DNA from: Clostridiales bacterium UBA1701
GTDB taxonomy: Bacteria; Bacillota; Clostridia; Oscillospirales; Oscillospiraceae
Length of the DNA: 64,000 nt
Assembly: GCA_002320035.1 (NCBI GenBank)
Contig: DCJL01000021.1
Span: forward strand, 12,005 to 76,004
Direction: 5' to 3'
This document shows positions 1-9,578 of this stretch, piece after piece. A program made the translations under genes and the position numbers. The notes beneath the pieces are model-generated. The model was not told the origin of the DNA, ran no database searches, and saw only the letters and a program-made list of their open reading frames with translations. Within the stretch, counting starts at the first letter, position 1; every line of letters begins with the position of its first letter.

Positions 1-1989
1 TACACCGGCGTCAACTACAAGATCGGTGAGACCCATGAGGGTACCGCAACCATGGACTGGATGGCCCAGGAGCAGGAGAGAGGCATCACCATTACCTCCG
101 CCGCAACCACCTGTTTCTGGCGCAACAACCGCCTGAACATCATCGACACCCCGGGCCATGTGGACTTTACAGTGGAAGTGGAGCGCTCCCTGCGAGTGCT
201 GGACGGCTGCGTGACTGTCCTTTGCGCCAAGGGCGGTGTCGAACCTCAGTCCGAGACTGTCTGGAGACAGGCCGACCATTATCATGTTCCCCGCATGATC
301 TATGTCAACAAGATGGACATTGTGGGAGCTGATTTCTTTAATGTCCTCAATATGGTTCACGAGCGGCTCAAGTGCAACGCCGTTCCCATCCAGCTTCCCA
401 TCGGAAGCGAGGAAAACTTCAAGGGGATCATCGACCTGGTGGACATGAATGCCGACGTCTATTACGACGATCTCGGCAAGGATATGCGCACCGAGGAGAT
501 TCCCGAGAATATGAAGGAGCTTGCTCAGGAGTACCGGGACAAGCTTCTGGAGGCCGTGTCCGACTTCGACGAAGAGATCATGGAACTGTATCTCGAAGGC
601 GAAGAAGTTCCTGCCGACAAGATCCGCGCTGCCATCAGAAAGGCCACAGTGGCCGTGGAGATGGTTCCTGTGGTCTGCGGCACCTCTTATAAGAACAAGG
701 GCGTTCAGAAGCTCCTTGACGCGATTGTGGACTACATGCCCTCCCCGCTGGATATTCCGGCCATTGAAGGCGTGAACCCCAAGACCGACGAGGAGGAAAC
801 GCGCGAGGCAGACGACAACGCGCCTTTCTCCGCTCTGGCTTTCAAGATCATGACTGACCCCTATGTGGGCAAGCTGGGCTTCTTCCGCGTGTATTCCGGC
901 ACTCTGGAATCCGGCAAGACTGTCCTCAACTCCACCAAGGGCCAGCGGGAGCGCATCGGCCGCATCCTGCAGATGCACGCCAATCACCGCGAGGATATAG
1001 AGCAGGTCTGGTCCGGCGATATTGCCGCCGCCGTGGGCCTTAAGAACACCACCACCGGCGACACGCTCTGCGATGAGAAGAGCCCCATCATCCTCGAGTC
1101 CATGGAATTCCCCGATCCCGTTATCCGCGTTGCGATCGAGCCCAAGACCAAGGCAGGCCAGGAAAAGATGGGCATTGCCCTTCAGAAGCTGGCCGAGGAA
1201 GACCCCACCTTCAAGACCTATACGGATGAAGAGACGGGTCAAACCATCATTGCCGGCATGGGTGAGCTGCATCTTGAGATTATCGTGGACCGGCTTCTGC
1301 GCGAGTTCAAGGTGGAGGCCAACGTGGGCAAGCCTCAGGTTTCCTACAAGGAGACCGTGCGGCGCTCCGCAACGGTTGACACCCGCTACTCCCGTCAGAC
1401 CGGCGGTAAGGGCCAGTTTGCTCATGTCAAGCTGATGATCGAGCCCAACGAACCCGGTGCCGGCTACGAGTTTATCAATAAGGTTACCGGCGGCGCGATA
1501 CCCAAGGAGTTCATCCCCTGTGTGGATCAGGGCATCCAGGGGGCCATGCTCTCCGGCGTGCTGGCGGGCTACCAGGTCGTGGACATCAAGGCGACGCTGC
1601 TGGACGGCTCCTTCCACGAGGTGGACTCCTCGGAAATGGCATTTAAGATCTGTGGCAGCATGGCTTTCAAGGAAGCCTGCCAGAAAGCGGATCCCGTGCT
1701 GCTTGAGCCGATCATGAAGGTCGTTGTGACTGCGCCCGATGACTACATGGGCGATGTTATGGGCGATATAAACGCACGCCGCGGTCAGATTGTCGGCTCC
1801 GATATCAGAAACGGCGCCGCCATCATCGAGAGCAACGTTCCCCTTTCCACTATGTTCGGTTACGCAACCGACCTGCGCAGCAAGACTCAGGGCCGCGCCT
1901 CTTACAGCATGGAGCCCAGCCACTTTGTGGAGCTGCCGAAGAATCTTCAGGAATCCCTTGTGAACAGTCGCACGGGTTCTAATAAGTAA
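1..1989 (+). CDS. fusA: Translation elongation factor G (5' truncated by window)
   Basis: EF-G is the GTPase that drives ribosomal translocation in the cytoplasm. The frame is open from base 1 and already inside the GTPase domain: it begins [20 protein letters not shown], so the P-loop and about 40 N-terminal residues lie outside the window. Visible are the switch I end (ERGITI), G3 DTPGHVDF (about 145-168) and G4 NKMD (307-318). Domains II to V follow, with the domain IV/V part ending close to the usual EF-G C-terminus. The first in-frame ATG (52) is internal and not the true start. It is followed after 38 bases by tuf in the same direction, the usual str-operon order. Translation-factor identity is certain; which paralogue it is cannot be judged without the N-terminus. 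Confidence 0.97.
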   Translation, partial: YTGVNYKIGETHEGTATMDWMAQEQERGITITSAATTCFWRNNRLNIIDTPGHVDFTVEVERSLRVLDGCVTVLCAKGGVEPQSETVWRQADHYHVPRMIYVNKMDIVGADFFNVLNMVHERLKCNAVPIQLPIGSEENFKGIIDLVDMNADVYYDDLGKDMRTEEIPENMKELAQEYRDKLLEAVSDFDEEIMELYLEGEEVPADKIRAAIRKATVAVEMVPVVCGTSYKNKGVQKLLDAIVDYMPSPLDIPAIEGVNPKTDEEETREADDNAPFSALAFKIMTDPYVGKLGFFRVYSGTLESGKTVLNSTKGQRERIGRILQMHANHREDIEQVWSGDIAAAVGLKNTTTGDTLCDEKSPIILESMEFPDPVIRVAIEPKTKAGQEKMGIALQKLAEEDPTFKTYTDEETGQTIIAGMGELHLEIIVDRLLREFKVEANVGKPQVSYKETVRRSATVDTRYSRQTGGKGQFAHVKLMIEPNEPGAGYEFINKVTGGAIPKEFIPCVDQGIQGAMLSGVLAGYQVVDIKATLLDGSFHEVDSSEMAFKICGSMAFKEACQKADPVLLEPIMKVVVTAPDDYMGDVMGDINARRGQIVGSDIRNGAAIIESNVPLSTMFGYATDLRSKTQGRASYSMEPSHFVELPKNLQESLVNSRTGSNK

Positions 1990-2027
1990 TTAAACAAATC
2001 CAATTCTATTTTTAGGAGGATATTCTA

Positions 2028-3230
2028 ATGGCTAAACAGATGTTCAACAGAACCAAGCCCCATGTAAACATCGGCACCATCGGCCACATCGACCACGGCA
2101 AGACCACCCTGACCGCCGCCATCACCAAGTACCTGTCCCTCCAGGGCGGCGCCGAGTACACCGACTATTCTTCCATCGACAAGGCTCCCGAAGAGAGGGA
2201 GCGCGGCATCACCATCAACACCTCCCACGTGGAGTACGAGACTGCCAAACGTCACTACGCTCACGTTGACTGCCCGGGCCACGCCGACTATATCAAGAAC
2301 ATGATTACCGGCGCCGCGCAGATGGACGGCGCGATCCTGGTCATCGCCGCCTCCGACGGCCCCATGGCTCAGACCAAGGAGCACCTTCTGCTCTCCCGCC
2401 AGGTTAACGTTCCTTCCGTTCTGGTCTTCCTGAACAAGTGCGACCAGGTCGATGACGAGGAGCTCCTGGAGCTGGTTGAGATGGAAGTCCGCGAGCTGCT
2501 TGACTTCTACGGTTTCCCCGGAGATGACACCCCCATCATCCGCGGCTCCGCGCTGAACGCGCTGACCTGCGAGTCCAACGACCCCAACGCGCCCGAATAT
2601 GCCTGCATCAAGGAGCTCATGGACGCTGTTGATACCTGGATCCCCACCCCCGACCGCAAGGCCGACCAGCCCTTCCTTATGCCCATCGAAGACGTGTTCA
2701 CCATCTCCGGCCGCGGCACTGTCGTTACCGGCCGTGTTGAGCGTGGTACCGTTAAGGTTGGCGACAAGGTCGAGATCGTTGGCCTGAAGGAAGAGAGAAC
2801 CGAGACCACCGTTACCGGCACCGAGATGTTCCACAAGACCCTCGAGTACGCTGAGGCCGGCGACAACGTGGGCTGCCTGCTCCGCGGCATCGACAAGAAG
2901 TCCGTTGAGCGCGGCCAGGTTCTGGCGGCTCCCAAGACCATCCACCCCCACACCAAGTTCAAGGGTCAGGTTTACGTCCTGTCTAAGGACGAGGGCGGCC
3001 GTCACACCCCCTTCTTCAACAACTACCGTCCCCAGTTCTACTTCCGTACCACCGACGTTACCGGCGTCATCTCCCTGCCTGAAGGCGTTGAGATGTGCAT
3101 GCCCGGCGACAACGTGGACATGGATGTTGAGCTGATCACTCCCATCGCCATCGAGCAGGGCCTCCGCTTCGCTATCCGCGAGGGCGGCCGTACCGTTGGC
3201 TCCGGTGTTGTTATCGGCATCAACGAGTAA
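2028..3230 (+). CDS. tuf: Translation elongation factor Tu
   Basis: EF-Tu delivers aminoacyl-tRNA to the ribosome as a GTP complex. The 400-residue product has the full family length. The P-loop is GHIDHGKT (canonical GHVDHGKT), G3 is DCPGH, and G4 is NKCD within [11 protein letters not shown]. Domains II and III follow, including the [21 protein letters not shown] stretch of domain III. An AGGAGG ribosome binding site at about 2014-2019 sits nine bases before the ATG. Codon use is strongly biased to C-ending codons, as expected for a very highly expressed gene. It follows fusA directly and is closed by a strong hairpin terminator, so it is the last gene of the transcript. Confidence 0.98.
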   Translation: MAKQMFNRTKPHVNIGTIGHIDHGKTTLTAAITKYLSLQGGAEYTDYSSIDKAPEERERGITINTSHVEYETAKRHYAHVDCPGHADYIKNMITGAAQMDGAILVIAASDGPMAQTKEHLLLSRQVNVPSVLVFLNKCDQVDDEELLELVEMEVRELLDFYGFPGDDTPIIRGSALNALTCESNDPNAPEYACIKELMDAVDTWIPTPDRKADQPFLMPIEDVFTISGRGTVVTGRVERGTVKVGDKVEIVGLKEERTETTVTGTEMFHKTLEYAEAGDNVGCLLRGIDKKSVERGQVLAAPKTIHPHTKFKGQVYVLSKDEGGRHTPFFNNYRPQFYFRTTDVTGVISLPEGVEMCMPGDNVDMDVELITPIAIEQGLRFAIREGGRTVGSGVVIGINE

Positions 3231-3243
3231 TTAATACCCTTTG

Positions 3244-3283
3244 CCCCCATGGCGCAAAAGCGCCATGGGGGTTTTGTTTTTTT
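3244..3283 (+). terminator. Rho-independent terminator after tuf
   Basis: A perfect 12-bp stem CCCCCATGGCGC / GCGCCATGGGGG (3244-3255 and 3260-3271) with an AAAA loop is followed by TTTTGTTTTTTT. It ends the fusA-tuf transcript. Confidence 0.95.
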
Positions 3284-3345
3284 GTGCGGAAACAGATTTC
3301 GAACCGGGTTTATTTTACATAATTATTAATAAATTTAAAATCTCC

Positions 3346-3374
3346 TTGTCACAGCCTGCCGCTTATGATAAAAT
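3346..3374 (+). promoter_or_regulatory. Sigma-A type promoter of the 3447-6791 operon
   Basis: TTGTCA (3346-3351), a 17-base spacer and TAAAAT (3369-3374) lie about 70 bases before the GTG start at 3447, and just after the tuf terminator. Confidence 0.65.
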
Positions 3375-3446
3375 ACCTCAGTATGTTGCCGGGCGGCAAG
3401 GCTCTGCATACCGCAGGGCAATCAATTATACTGCGAAGGTGCTAAT

Positions 3447-4550
3447 GTGAATACAAAAGATGTTATAAGCGAGCTCTCCACAGAGGAGCGCGAGGCGGAG
3501 CGGCAGAAGCGAAAAAGAAGAGCCCTCAGAAAGAAGATCGTTACGATTGTTGACCGGATATTCGGCTTCATTCTGGCTACCTGCATTGTCTTCGGCCTGG
3601 CGGGGCTGGCGTTGGAATATGTGCTGATAAAAGGGCCTTCTCCCGCTTTGAAGGAGACCTTTGTCATGACGATGCTGGAAACCCGCCGATTTGGCTTTAT
3701 CCCTCATATTTTTTTGACCGATGAGGAAATGAATGAGATGAAGGACCTGCGGAAGCAGGACACGAATGCCAAAATGGATGAATCCCTTATAAATCTCTCC
3801 GGCGGTGATTCCGGCGGCCAGGAGGCAGACCCGGGGACGGACCAGCAGGAAAGCCCTTATCCCGCCGATGAGGATGGAGATGGGATAATTTTCGAGAACA
3901 TAAAGGGCAATGGCTTTGTGGGCTATATGCTTACGATTCTTGACCCCACCCGTGTGTTTGTTGGTATGCCTGATGGCTATGGCGGGGTTGGGCTGCGGCT
4001 GGACGAGCTTGTAAACAAATACGGCGCGCTGGGCGGCATTAACGCCGGCGGCTTTTATGATGACGGCGGCGGCGGGCTGGGCGGCAATCCGGACGGGCTT
4101 ACCATCATCGACGGCGTTGTGTATAACGAGGGCCACGGCACAGACTGCATTGTGGGTCTCAACGAGGAGGGCCTTATGTATGTGGGCTATTACACCCTTG
4201 ACGAGGCGCTTGGACTGGGACTTAAAAACTGCGTCAGCTTTAGCCCCCTGCTTATTCAGAACGGTGTGGGCCTTGATGTGTCCTCCAGCGGCGTAAACCC
4301 CCGTACAGCCATTGCGCAGCGCTCCGACGGCGCGATCATGATGCTCGTCATCGACGGGCGCCAGGCTCACAGCATGGGCGCCAGGTATCAGGATGTTGTG
4401 GATATACTCCTTGACTATGGCGCTGTGAACGCCATTAATCTTGACGGCGGTTCTTCCACAGTCATGTGGTACGAGGGGGACTATGTCAACAGCTGCTCCT
4501 CTGAGAACGGTATCTGCCGGCCTTTGCCCAATGCTTTCCTGTTTAAGTGA
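3447..4550 (+). CDS. Membrane-anchored phosphodiester glycosidase (NAGPA-domain) family protein
   Basis: The family (NAGPA domain, related to mammalian N-acetylglucosamine-1-phosphodiester alpha-N-acetylglucosaminidase) cleaves sugar phosphodiesters. Bacterial members are often linked to cell-wall or exopolysaccharide loci. The 367-residue product has a basic cytoplasmic N-terminus (about residues 18-30, rich in K and R), one membrane span (about 31-57) and an extracellular domain. Family signatures are GGINAGGF (about 195-202), the VIDGRQ segment and the C-terminal INLDGGSSTVMW, whose Asp-Gly-Gly-Ser motif is the most conserved part of the domain. Translation starts at GTG, with AAGGTG a few bases upstream. 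It is the first gene of an operon with an anchored unknown and a GT2-GtrA fusion, which suggests a role in modifying a surface glycan. The true substrate is unknown. Confidence 0.85.
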   Translation: MNTKDVISELSTEEREAERQKRKRRALRKKIVTIVDRIFGFILATCIVFGLAGLALEYVLIKGPSPALKETFVMTMLETRRFGFIPHIFLTDEEMNEMKDLRKQDTNAKMDESLINLSGGDSGGQEADPGTDQQESPYPADEDGDGIIFENIKGNGFVGYMLTILDPTRVFVGMPDGYGGVGLRLDELVNKYGALGGINAGGFYDDGGGGLGGNPDGLTIIDGVVYNEGHGTDCIVGLNEEGLMYVGYYTLDEALGLGLKNCVSFSPLLIQNGVGLDVSSSGVNPRTAIAQRSDGAIMMLVIDGRQAHSMGARYQDVVDILLDYGAVNAINLDGGSSTVMWYEGDYVNSCSSENGICRPLPNAFLFK

Positions 4551-4568
4551 ATGTGAGGTCTTTTTGAT

Positions 4569-5681
4569 ATGGCAAGAAGAAAAAAGCGCGGTTCCAAAAT
4601 TTATGCCATCTGCCTTTCCATATACATATTGATTCTCTGCGGCGCTGCTGTTTTCGGCCTTACCAAGGTGTGGGGCTACGCGGAGGAGTATGAGGCCTCA
4701 AGGCCTGCCAAGGCGATGGATGAATATGTGGCCGCACTGAGCGAAAATCTTTGGGACGAAAGCATTGCCGACGCAATTTCTGCCATGCCCCACGAAATGC
4801 AGACTGACGAAGAGTGCGCCGAGATCGTCAAGTCCATGCTCAAAAATGAAATAAGCTATTCCCGTATCGCGGGAACCGGCGGCTCGGATGTGACTGCCAA
4901 TTACAGCCTTCGCTGCGGGGATCATGTCTTTGGCACCGTCACCCTGAAAGAGGACGAGTCCAAGGCCGGCGAGGTTAAGTACGGTATGCTGCCCTGGATC
5001 GTGTACAAGGAGGAGTTCGATTTTACCGGGCTTTATTCGTCTGTCCAGGTCACTGTTCCCGCAAGCTATTCCGTGGAGCTCAACGGCCATGAACTTGGGG
5101 AGGAGTATATAATCGAGTCCGGCATCCAGTATGATGTGCTGACGGAGTATTATCAGGATTACCCCAATCTGCCGACAAAGGTCACCTATAAGTTTGATAA
5201 CATTATCGGTAATCTTGAGCCGGTCATTCTGGATGAAAACGGAAACGAAACCGTGATTGACGAAAGCCGGGACGATTCCCAGTTCATCACCCCTGTGGAC
5301 GAAGCTACGCTCAGCCGCCTGAATGAGTTCGCGGGCAAGTTTGTGGAGCGCTACAAGGAATATATTGCCGGCGAATTTGAGCCCAGTTACGGCTATCAGC
5401 GGCTCCTGCCCTATGTGAAGCTGGACAGCGACCTTGACCAGCGCCTCAAGGCCGCTCAGGACGGAATATTCTGGTCTCATAAGCACGGCGCTTCTGTTGT
5501 CACAAATTCCGTCAGTTTGAACAGCGCCATATATGTGGGCGACGGCGTATATATCATAGACATATCCTCCAGCTCTACCGCTACCACAAATAACGGCACG
5601 GAGGAAATTCAAGATAATATGAAGATTATCGTCACAGATACCGGCAGCGACATCAGAGCGGTGACTCTGGAGCTGTACTGA
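4569..5681 (+). CDS. Single-span membrane protein of unknown function
   Basis: I do not recognise this 370-residue protein. It has a short basic N-terminus (MARRKKRGSK), one membrane span (about residues 11-33) and a large extracellular part. It begins with an alpha-helical, acidic segment (about 45-100) followed by beta-rich segments, with aromatic residues and VTVPASYSVELNG-type strands. The C-terminal third (about 245-370) could be an NTF2-like or similar small alpha-beta fold, but that is a guess. It starts 18 bases after the glycosidase-domain gene and ends 24 bases before the glycosyltransferase, so it is most likely co-transcribed and may work with them at the cell surface. The start codon is ATG, preceded by a weak GTGAGGT ribosome binding site. 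Confidence 0.8.
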   Translation: MARRKKRGSKIYAICLSIYILILCGAAVFGLTKVWGYAEEYEASRPAKAMDEYVAALSENLWDESIADAISAMPHEMQTDEECAEIVKSMLKNEISYSRIAGTGGSDVTANYSLRCGDHVFGTVTLKEDESKAGEVKYGMLPWIVYKEEFDFTGLYSSVQVTVPASYSVELNGHELGEEYIIESGIQYDVLTEYYQDYPNLPTKVTYKFDNIIGNLEPVILDENGNETVIDESRDDSQFITPVDEATLSRLNEFAGKFVERYKEYIAGEFEPSYGYQRLLPYVKLDSDLDQRLKAAQDGIFWSHKHGASVVTNSVSLNSAIYVGDGVYIIDISSSSTATTNNGTEEIQDNMKIIVTDTGSDIRAVTLELY

Positions 5682-5705
5682 TACCTGCTGGGAACGGAGA
5701 AGTAA

Positions 5706-6791
5706 ATGCCAGAAAATCATTCCTGCCAGGCGGACCTGGCTATCGTGCTGCCCTCCCTCAATCCCGACAAAAAGTTTGCGGGGGTCGTGGAAGGGCTGGT
5801 GGAGAAGGGCTTTGAAAAAATCATTATAGTAGACGACGGAAGCGACGGAGACCATAAGCACTGGTTTGACGAGGCTGAAGCGCATCCTCAGTGCACGGTG
5901 CTGCACCATGAGATAAACAGAGGCAAGGGACGCGCCCTGAAGACAGCCTTTGAATATATTCTCCGGGAGCTTCCGCATATAAAAGGCGTTATCACAATAG
6001 ATGGGGATGGGCAGCATCTTGTGGGCGACATTATCGCCTGCGGCGAGGCGCTGCTCAGGGACGGAGAAAAAGTAATTATGGGCTGCCGTGACTTTAACCA
6101 GCCCGGAGTGCCGGCCAGAAGCGTGGCCGGGAACAAGACAACTTCCCGCCTTTTCCGTATCTGCTACGGAATCAGGCTTTCCGATACCCAGACCGGCCTG
6201 CGCGCCATCCCCGCCAAATATCTGGAGCGCTTTTGCCGGATAGAAGGGGAGCGCTTTGAGTATGAGACCAATATGCTCCTGCAGATGAAGCGGATGGGCA
6301 TAGGCTTTACGGAGGTCCCCATTGAAACCGTGTATGAGGACAACAATTCCTGCTCCCACTATAACGCCGTAAAGGATTCCTGGCGCATTTTCAAGATCAT
6401 GTTCAAGTTCCTTTTGAGTTCCGCCGGGTCCACGGTGCTTGACCTTGCGGTGTTTTATCTGGCTCTGCGTATCTTTGGCCCGGCGATGGGGAAATTTGCC
6501 GAGCTTGGGGCCACAGCCATTGCCAGGGCCTGCTCCTCCTTTGCCAATTTTAACGCCAACAATGCGGTGGTTTTTGGCAACAAGGGCCATTATAAGCGGG
6601 CCCTGCTGCGGTATTACTGTCTTTGCATCCCCCAGATGCTGGTTTCCGGCCTGCTTGTGACGCTCATCAACCATCTGTTTGCCAATACCGCCCCGATTAT
6701 AGCGACGCTCATCAAATTTGTTGTAGATACCTGCCTTTTCTTTATAAGTTACGGCATCCAGCGTGAATGGGTGTTCTCCAGCAAGGACTAG
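5706..6791 (+). CDS. Family 2 glycosyltransferase fused to a GtrA-like membrane domain
   Basis: The N-terminal half (about residues 8-225) is a GT2 dolichyl-phosphate-mannose-synthase-like domain. It shows AIVLPSLNPD, the IIVDDGSDGD nucleotide-binding motif, the DGDGQH metal motif and the RFEYETNMLL region. Such enzymes move a sugar from a nucleotide donor to polyprenyl phosphate. The C-terminal part (about 235-361) has about four hydrophobic spans with a GtrA-like pattern (FLLSSAGSTVLDLAVFYLAL, FANFNANNAVVFG), thought to flip or handle the lipid-linked sugar. The fusion puts donor synthesis and membrane handling in one chain and is common in Gram-positive bacteria. It is the last gene of the three-gene operon and is followed by a strong terminator. 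The sugar is not predictable. Confidence 0.9.
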   Translation: MPENHSCQADLAIVLPSLNPDKKFAGVVEGLVEKGFEKIIIVDDGSDGDHKHWFDEAEAHPQCTVLHHEINRGKGRALKTAFEYILRELPHIKGVITIDGDGQHLVGDIIACGEALLRDGEKVIMGCRDFNQPGVPARSVAGNKTTSRLFRICYGIRLSDTQTGLRAIPAKYLERFCRIEGERFEYETNMLLQMKRMGIGFTEVPIETVYEDNNSCSHYNAVKDSWRIFKIMFKFLLSSAGSTVLDLAVFYLALRIFGPAMGKFAELGATAIARACSSFANFNANNAVVFGNKGHYKRALLRYYCLCIPQMLVSGLLVTLINHLFANTAPIIATLIKFVVDTCLFFISYGIQREWVFSSKD

Positions 6792-6838
6792 TCAGAGGCA
6801 TAAAGGAGCCTGTTTGAAGGAAGCCGTTCCGGCATATG

Positions 6839-6884
6839 CCGTTGGCCTCGCCGCATTTGAGATGCGGTGAGGCCAACGGTTTTT
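6839..6884 (+). terminator. Rho-independent terminator after the GT2-GtrA gene
   Basis: An 18-bp stem (6839-6856 with 6862-6879, one G.T pair) has a five-base loop and is followed by TTTTTAT. It ends the 3447-6791 operon. The rest of 6885-7135 is an AT-rich promoter and leader region without a gene. Confidence 0.93.
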
Positions 6885-6985
6885 ATATGCTTTCCTTGGA
6901 GGCTTCATTGTAGGCGGGGTCTTGCTATAAAGCCTAAATAGATACATAAAAGCGATAAATAATACAATAATTCACTAATTAGAGT

Positions 6986-7014
6986 TTGACACTAAACAGT
7001 AATAGTATTACAAT
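6986..7014 (+). promoter_or_regulatory. Near-consensus sigma-A promoter
   Basis: TTGACA (6986-6991), a 17-base spacer and TACAAT (7009-7014) form one of the best promoters in the window. It drives the decayed gene at 7136-7400 and probably the lipoprotein gene at 7416, leaving a leader of about 115 bases before the first gene. Confidence 0.8.
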
Positions 7015-7072
7015 GCAGATAAGGTAGGGTTCAGCTGCATCTTATTCAGACGTGGGTATTACCGCACTGCTG

Positions 7073-7101
7073 TTATCCGGCAGGGCGCGCATGCTGGATA
7101 A
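7073..7101 (+). other. Leader hairpin
   Basis: TTATCCGGCA (7073-7082) pairs with TGCTGGATAA (7092-7101) with one wobble pair and a nine-base loop. There is no T-tract, so it is not a simple terminator. It lies in the leader between the strong promoter and the decayed gene. It may stabilise or regulate the message; no known riboswitch is recognised. Confidence 0.4.
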
Positions 7102-7135
7102 TCACAATAAAAAACAATAAGAAAGGAAAAGCATC

Positions 7136-7400
7136 ATAAAAAAAGACTAGTAGCGCTTCTTCTTATTCTTGCGCTGGTAATTTGTGTGTTTTCGGTGCGC
7201 GCTTTTGCTTACGAAGGAGCAAGCCCAAGAGGTGGGTGGACAATAACCCGTCGTATGATCCGCAGGGCAGGGACGGCATCTTCGGGGCAAATACTGCCAG
7301 CGCCGTGAGATATTTTCAGGGGCGCAGGGGAATACAGGTTGACGGCTGCGTTGGCGATCAGACCTGGACGGCCTTTACGCAGCATTGGGTTTTTGGATAA
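7136..7400 (+). pseudogene. Decayed secreted peptidoglycan-binding domain protein
   Basis: The 5' part encodes a typical signal peptide (KKRLVALLLILALVICVFS, cleavage expected after AFA) behind a good AAAGGA ribosome binding site, but the start position holds ATA instead of ATG. The signal frame runs to a stop near 7305. The following domain lies one frame over: DGIFGANT and AVRYFQ, then VDGCVGDQTW, are hallmarks of the PG_binding_1 fold. The first helix of that domain (the usual LQ..L segment) is missing, so a deletion plus a frameshift is likely. An alternative TTG start at 7182 would give a 72-residue product without a signal peptide, which makes little sense for a wall-binding domain. I therefore read this as a pseudogene; a sequencing error or an unusual recoding event is the alternative. 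The promoter upstream is intact. Confidence 0.65.
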
Positions 7401-7415
7401 AGGAACTAAATTAAA

Positions 7416-9578
7416 ATGAAACGAAAGCTTCGAAGTACAATAGCGGCTTTGGCCTTGCTTTCCTTAATCCTTTCAAGCGGCTGCGGGCGGGGGACCTCCC
7501 CCGCCCAGCCCGGACAGGGCGAAGCTATAAAGCGGGCCTCTGTAAATTCCGCAAGCGCCCAGGAGGGCGACGGCGCCGTTGTGGTGAGAAAAAGCCCTCT
7601 TTCCCTGCCGGACATGGGAGTCGCGATTCGCTATACCGCCATGGCCGGCGGATATATTTACATGTGCGGCCAGGCGGAAAACGGCTGGTACAGCTTCTAC
7701 CGTATGGACAGGGAGCTTAAAATAAGCCGCCTTGACCTTAGCTATGAGGAGCCTATTGAAAATTTTAGCGCAGACGACAGCGGCGGGATATATATCCTGA
7801 ACACCGATGAAACGGGCAAAAAGCGCATCGTCTGCTTCAGCGGCAATGGCGATAAAACGGAGCTTAGGCCCGAGGCTATTGCCAATGAGGCCGTAATAGT
7901 TCATTTCTCCGCTGTGGGCGGCGGCTTTATTGTGGATACAATGAGCCAGGTGCTCGCCCTGGACGGGGAGGGCAAGCTGGTAAAGAGCTTTGGGGAATAC
8001 CAGGGCGGGACATGGCTTGTCCGGCTGGGTGACGGCAAGGCCTTTGTAATCTACACCGGCAGCCTGGGCGCAAACGCCCCCGCGGCATTTGAAAAAGCCA
8101 TGAGGATGGAGCTTATTGACGGGGAGCTTGAGGTGAGCGGCAGTATAGAGCTACATGAAGCGTACGCATCCTTTTTCGGCGGTATTGACGGAGAGCTGTT
8201 CACTGTGCTGGGAGGCGGCGTTTATGAGTATGACTACAGGGCGGGAGCCTTAACGCAGAAATTTGACGCTGGATCAAGCCCCAATCTGCCGGAGTACTAT
8301 CTGGGCGGCGACAGATATTTCATAGTGGAGCGGGGAGTACCGGTTATACTCACGGCTGAAAGGGACAGCGGCGTAAAGCGGCTTGTCCTGGGCGGCTATA
8401 ACATAGATGCCCGCATTGAAACGGCGGCCCAGATGTTCAACAGCGCAAACAGAGGCTATACTATAGTCCTGGACGACTATGCCCGTTATGACGAATATGA
8501 CAATCAGGACGCGGGGGCAATCCGGTTTGCGGCGGACATTATATCGGGAAACGCCCCGGATATATTTGATTTGAGCAATGTATCCGCTGAGCGGTACAGC
8601 GCCCAGGGCCTGCTTGAGGATTTAAGGCCGTACTTTGACGGTGACAGGGATATGGACGCGGATATGCCGTACCCAAAGCTCCTTGAGCTTACCGAATTTA
8701 AAGGGGGCGTCTATCAGCTTAGCCCGGGCTTCATGGTTGCGGTAATCTGCGGGGCTTCAGACCTGGTACCCTCCCCTTTCACCACGGAAAAGCTTGCTGA
8801 GCTTGCAAATTTATATTCTCCCCAAAAGCTCCTGGGAGCGGCAATGAGCAGCGGCAGGTTTATGCGCCATATCTTGATGTCCATGCACGATGAGCTATAC
8901 TCCCCTGAGGATAAGACCTGCAGCTTTGACACGGAGGAGTTCGCTGAGGTTCTGGAAATCGCGGCGGCGCTCCCGGAGGAGGTTCCCCCTGGGATTTCCC
9001 AGGATGAGTGCGTCCTAGACGGGGAGCAGATGCTTATAGTGGAGTGGCTTGGCCCGTATTTTGTGGATCACATTGCATTCTCCAACACAATGTTTGGAGG
9101 GCAGGCGCGCATAAGCGGCCTTCCCAGCGGCAGGGGGCATGGGGCCTCAATACTGCCCCAGCTGCCCTTGGGCATGTCCGCCTCAAGCGAGGGCAAGGAA
9201 GGAGTGTGGGAGTTTTTCAAGTTTTTGCTCAGCGAAAGTATGCAGCTGGACTATTTCGGCCGCTGGTTCTTCCCGGCAAACAATACCGCTCTTGAAAAAT
9301 ATATCGAGGGCGATATAAGCTCCTATATTGAGTCCCCTCTGGCCCTGGCTATACTGGGCGGAGGAACAATACAAGGCTCTCTGGAGGCGGACGCCGCCAG
9401 GGACGCGGCATACGCGGTGTTTGACAGTATCGACTCTGTTGCGGTTTGCAACAGCGAAATATACAATATCATAATGGACTGCTGCGGCGCACTGTTCAAC
9501 GGGGATAAAACAGCCGGGGAAACCGCCGCCCTTATACAAAGCAAGGTGGCCATATACCTGGCGGAGCAATACGGGTAA
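7416..9578 (+). CDS. Extracellular solute-binding-type lipoprotein with long N-terminal extension
   Basis: A signal peptide with lipobox LSSGC (Cys at about residue 23) predicts a lipoprotein on the outer face of the membrane. The first 300 or so residues are rich in short beta strands with repeated pattern (IYMCGQAENGWYSFYRMD, GGIYILNTDE, GGGFIVDTMSQVLALDGEG), like beta-propeller blades. The C-terminal 400 residues resemble family 1 extracellular solute-binding proteins of ABC sugar importers (ETAAQMFNSANRGYTIVL, NAPDIFDLSN, QGLLEDLRPYFD, EFFKFLLSES). At 720 residues it is far longer than the usual 420 to 450. No ABC permease or ATPase is next to it, so it may sense or bind rather than import. 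It lies just downstream of the decayed peptidoglycan-binding gene and probably shares its promoter. Confidence 0.8.
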   Translation: MKRKLRSTIAALALLSLILSSGCGRGTSPAQPGQGEAIKRASVNSASAQEGDGAVVVRKSPLSLPDMGVAIRYTAMAGGYIYMCGQAENGWYSFYRMDRELKISRLDLSYEEPIENFSADDSGGIYILNTDETGKKRIVCFSGNGDKTELRPEAIANEAVIVHFSAVGGGFIVDTMSQVLALDGEGKLVKSFGEYQGGTWLVRLGDGKAFVIYTGSLGANAPAAFEKAMRMELIDGELEVSGSIELHEAYASFFGGIDGELFTVLGGGVYEYDYRAGALTQKFDAGSSPNLPEYYLGGDRYFIVERGVPVILTAERDSGVKRLVLGGYNIDARIETAAQMFNSANRGYTIVLDDYARYDEYDNQDAGAIRFAADIISGNAPDIFDLSNVSAERYSAQGLLEDLRPYFDGDRDMDADMPYPKLLELTEFKGGVYQLSPGFMVAVICGASDLVPSPFTTEKLAELANLYSPQKLLGAAMSSGRFMRHILMSMHDELYSPEDKTCSFDTEEFAEVLEIAAALPEEVPPGISQDECVLDGEQMLIVEWLGPYFVDHIAFSNTMFGGQARISGLPSGRGHGASILPQLPLGMSASSEGKEGVWEFFKFLLSESMQLDYFGRWFFPANNTALEKYIEGDISSYIESPLALAILGGGTIQGSLEADAARDAAYAVFDSIDSVAVCNSEIYNIIMDCCGALFNGDKTAGETAALIQSKVAIYLAEQYG

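Noticed and set aside
2025..3005. Long open frame antisense to tuf
   Set aside because: It is a shadow of the highly biased EF-Tu codons (C-ending codons avoid antisense stops) and has no ribosome binding site or family.
4698..6674. 658-codon frame antisense to the envelope operon
   Set aside because: It spans two well-supported genes on the other strand and has no recognisable domain.
7091..7120. Nine-codon upstream frame (ATG 7091) in the same frame as the decayed gene
   Set aside because: It has no ribosome binding site and ends before the real Shine-Dalgarno; likely chance.
7136..7400. Programmed frameshift joining signal peptide and binding domain
   Set aside because: No slippery sequence or stimulatory structure is seen, the start codon is also lost and part of the domain is missing, so decay is simpler.
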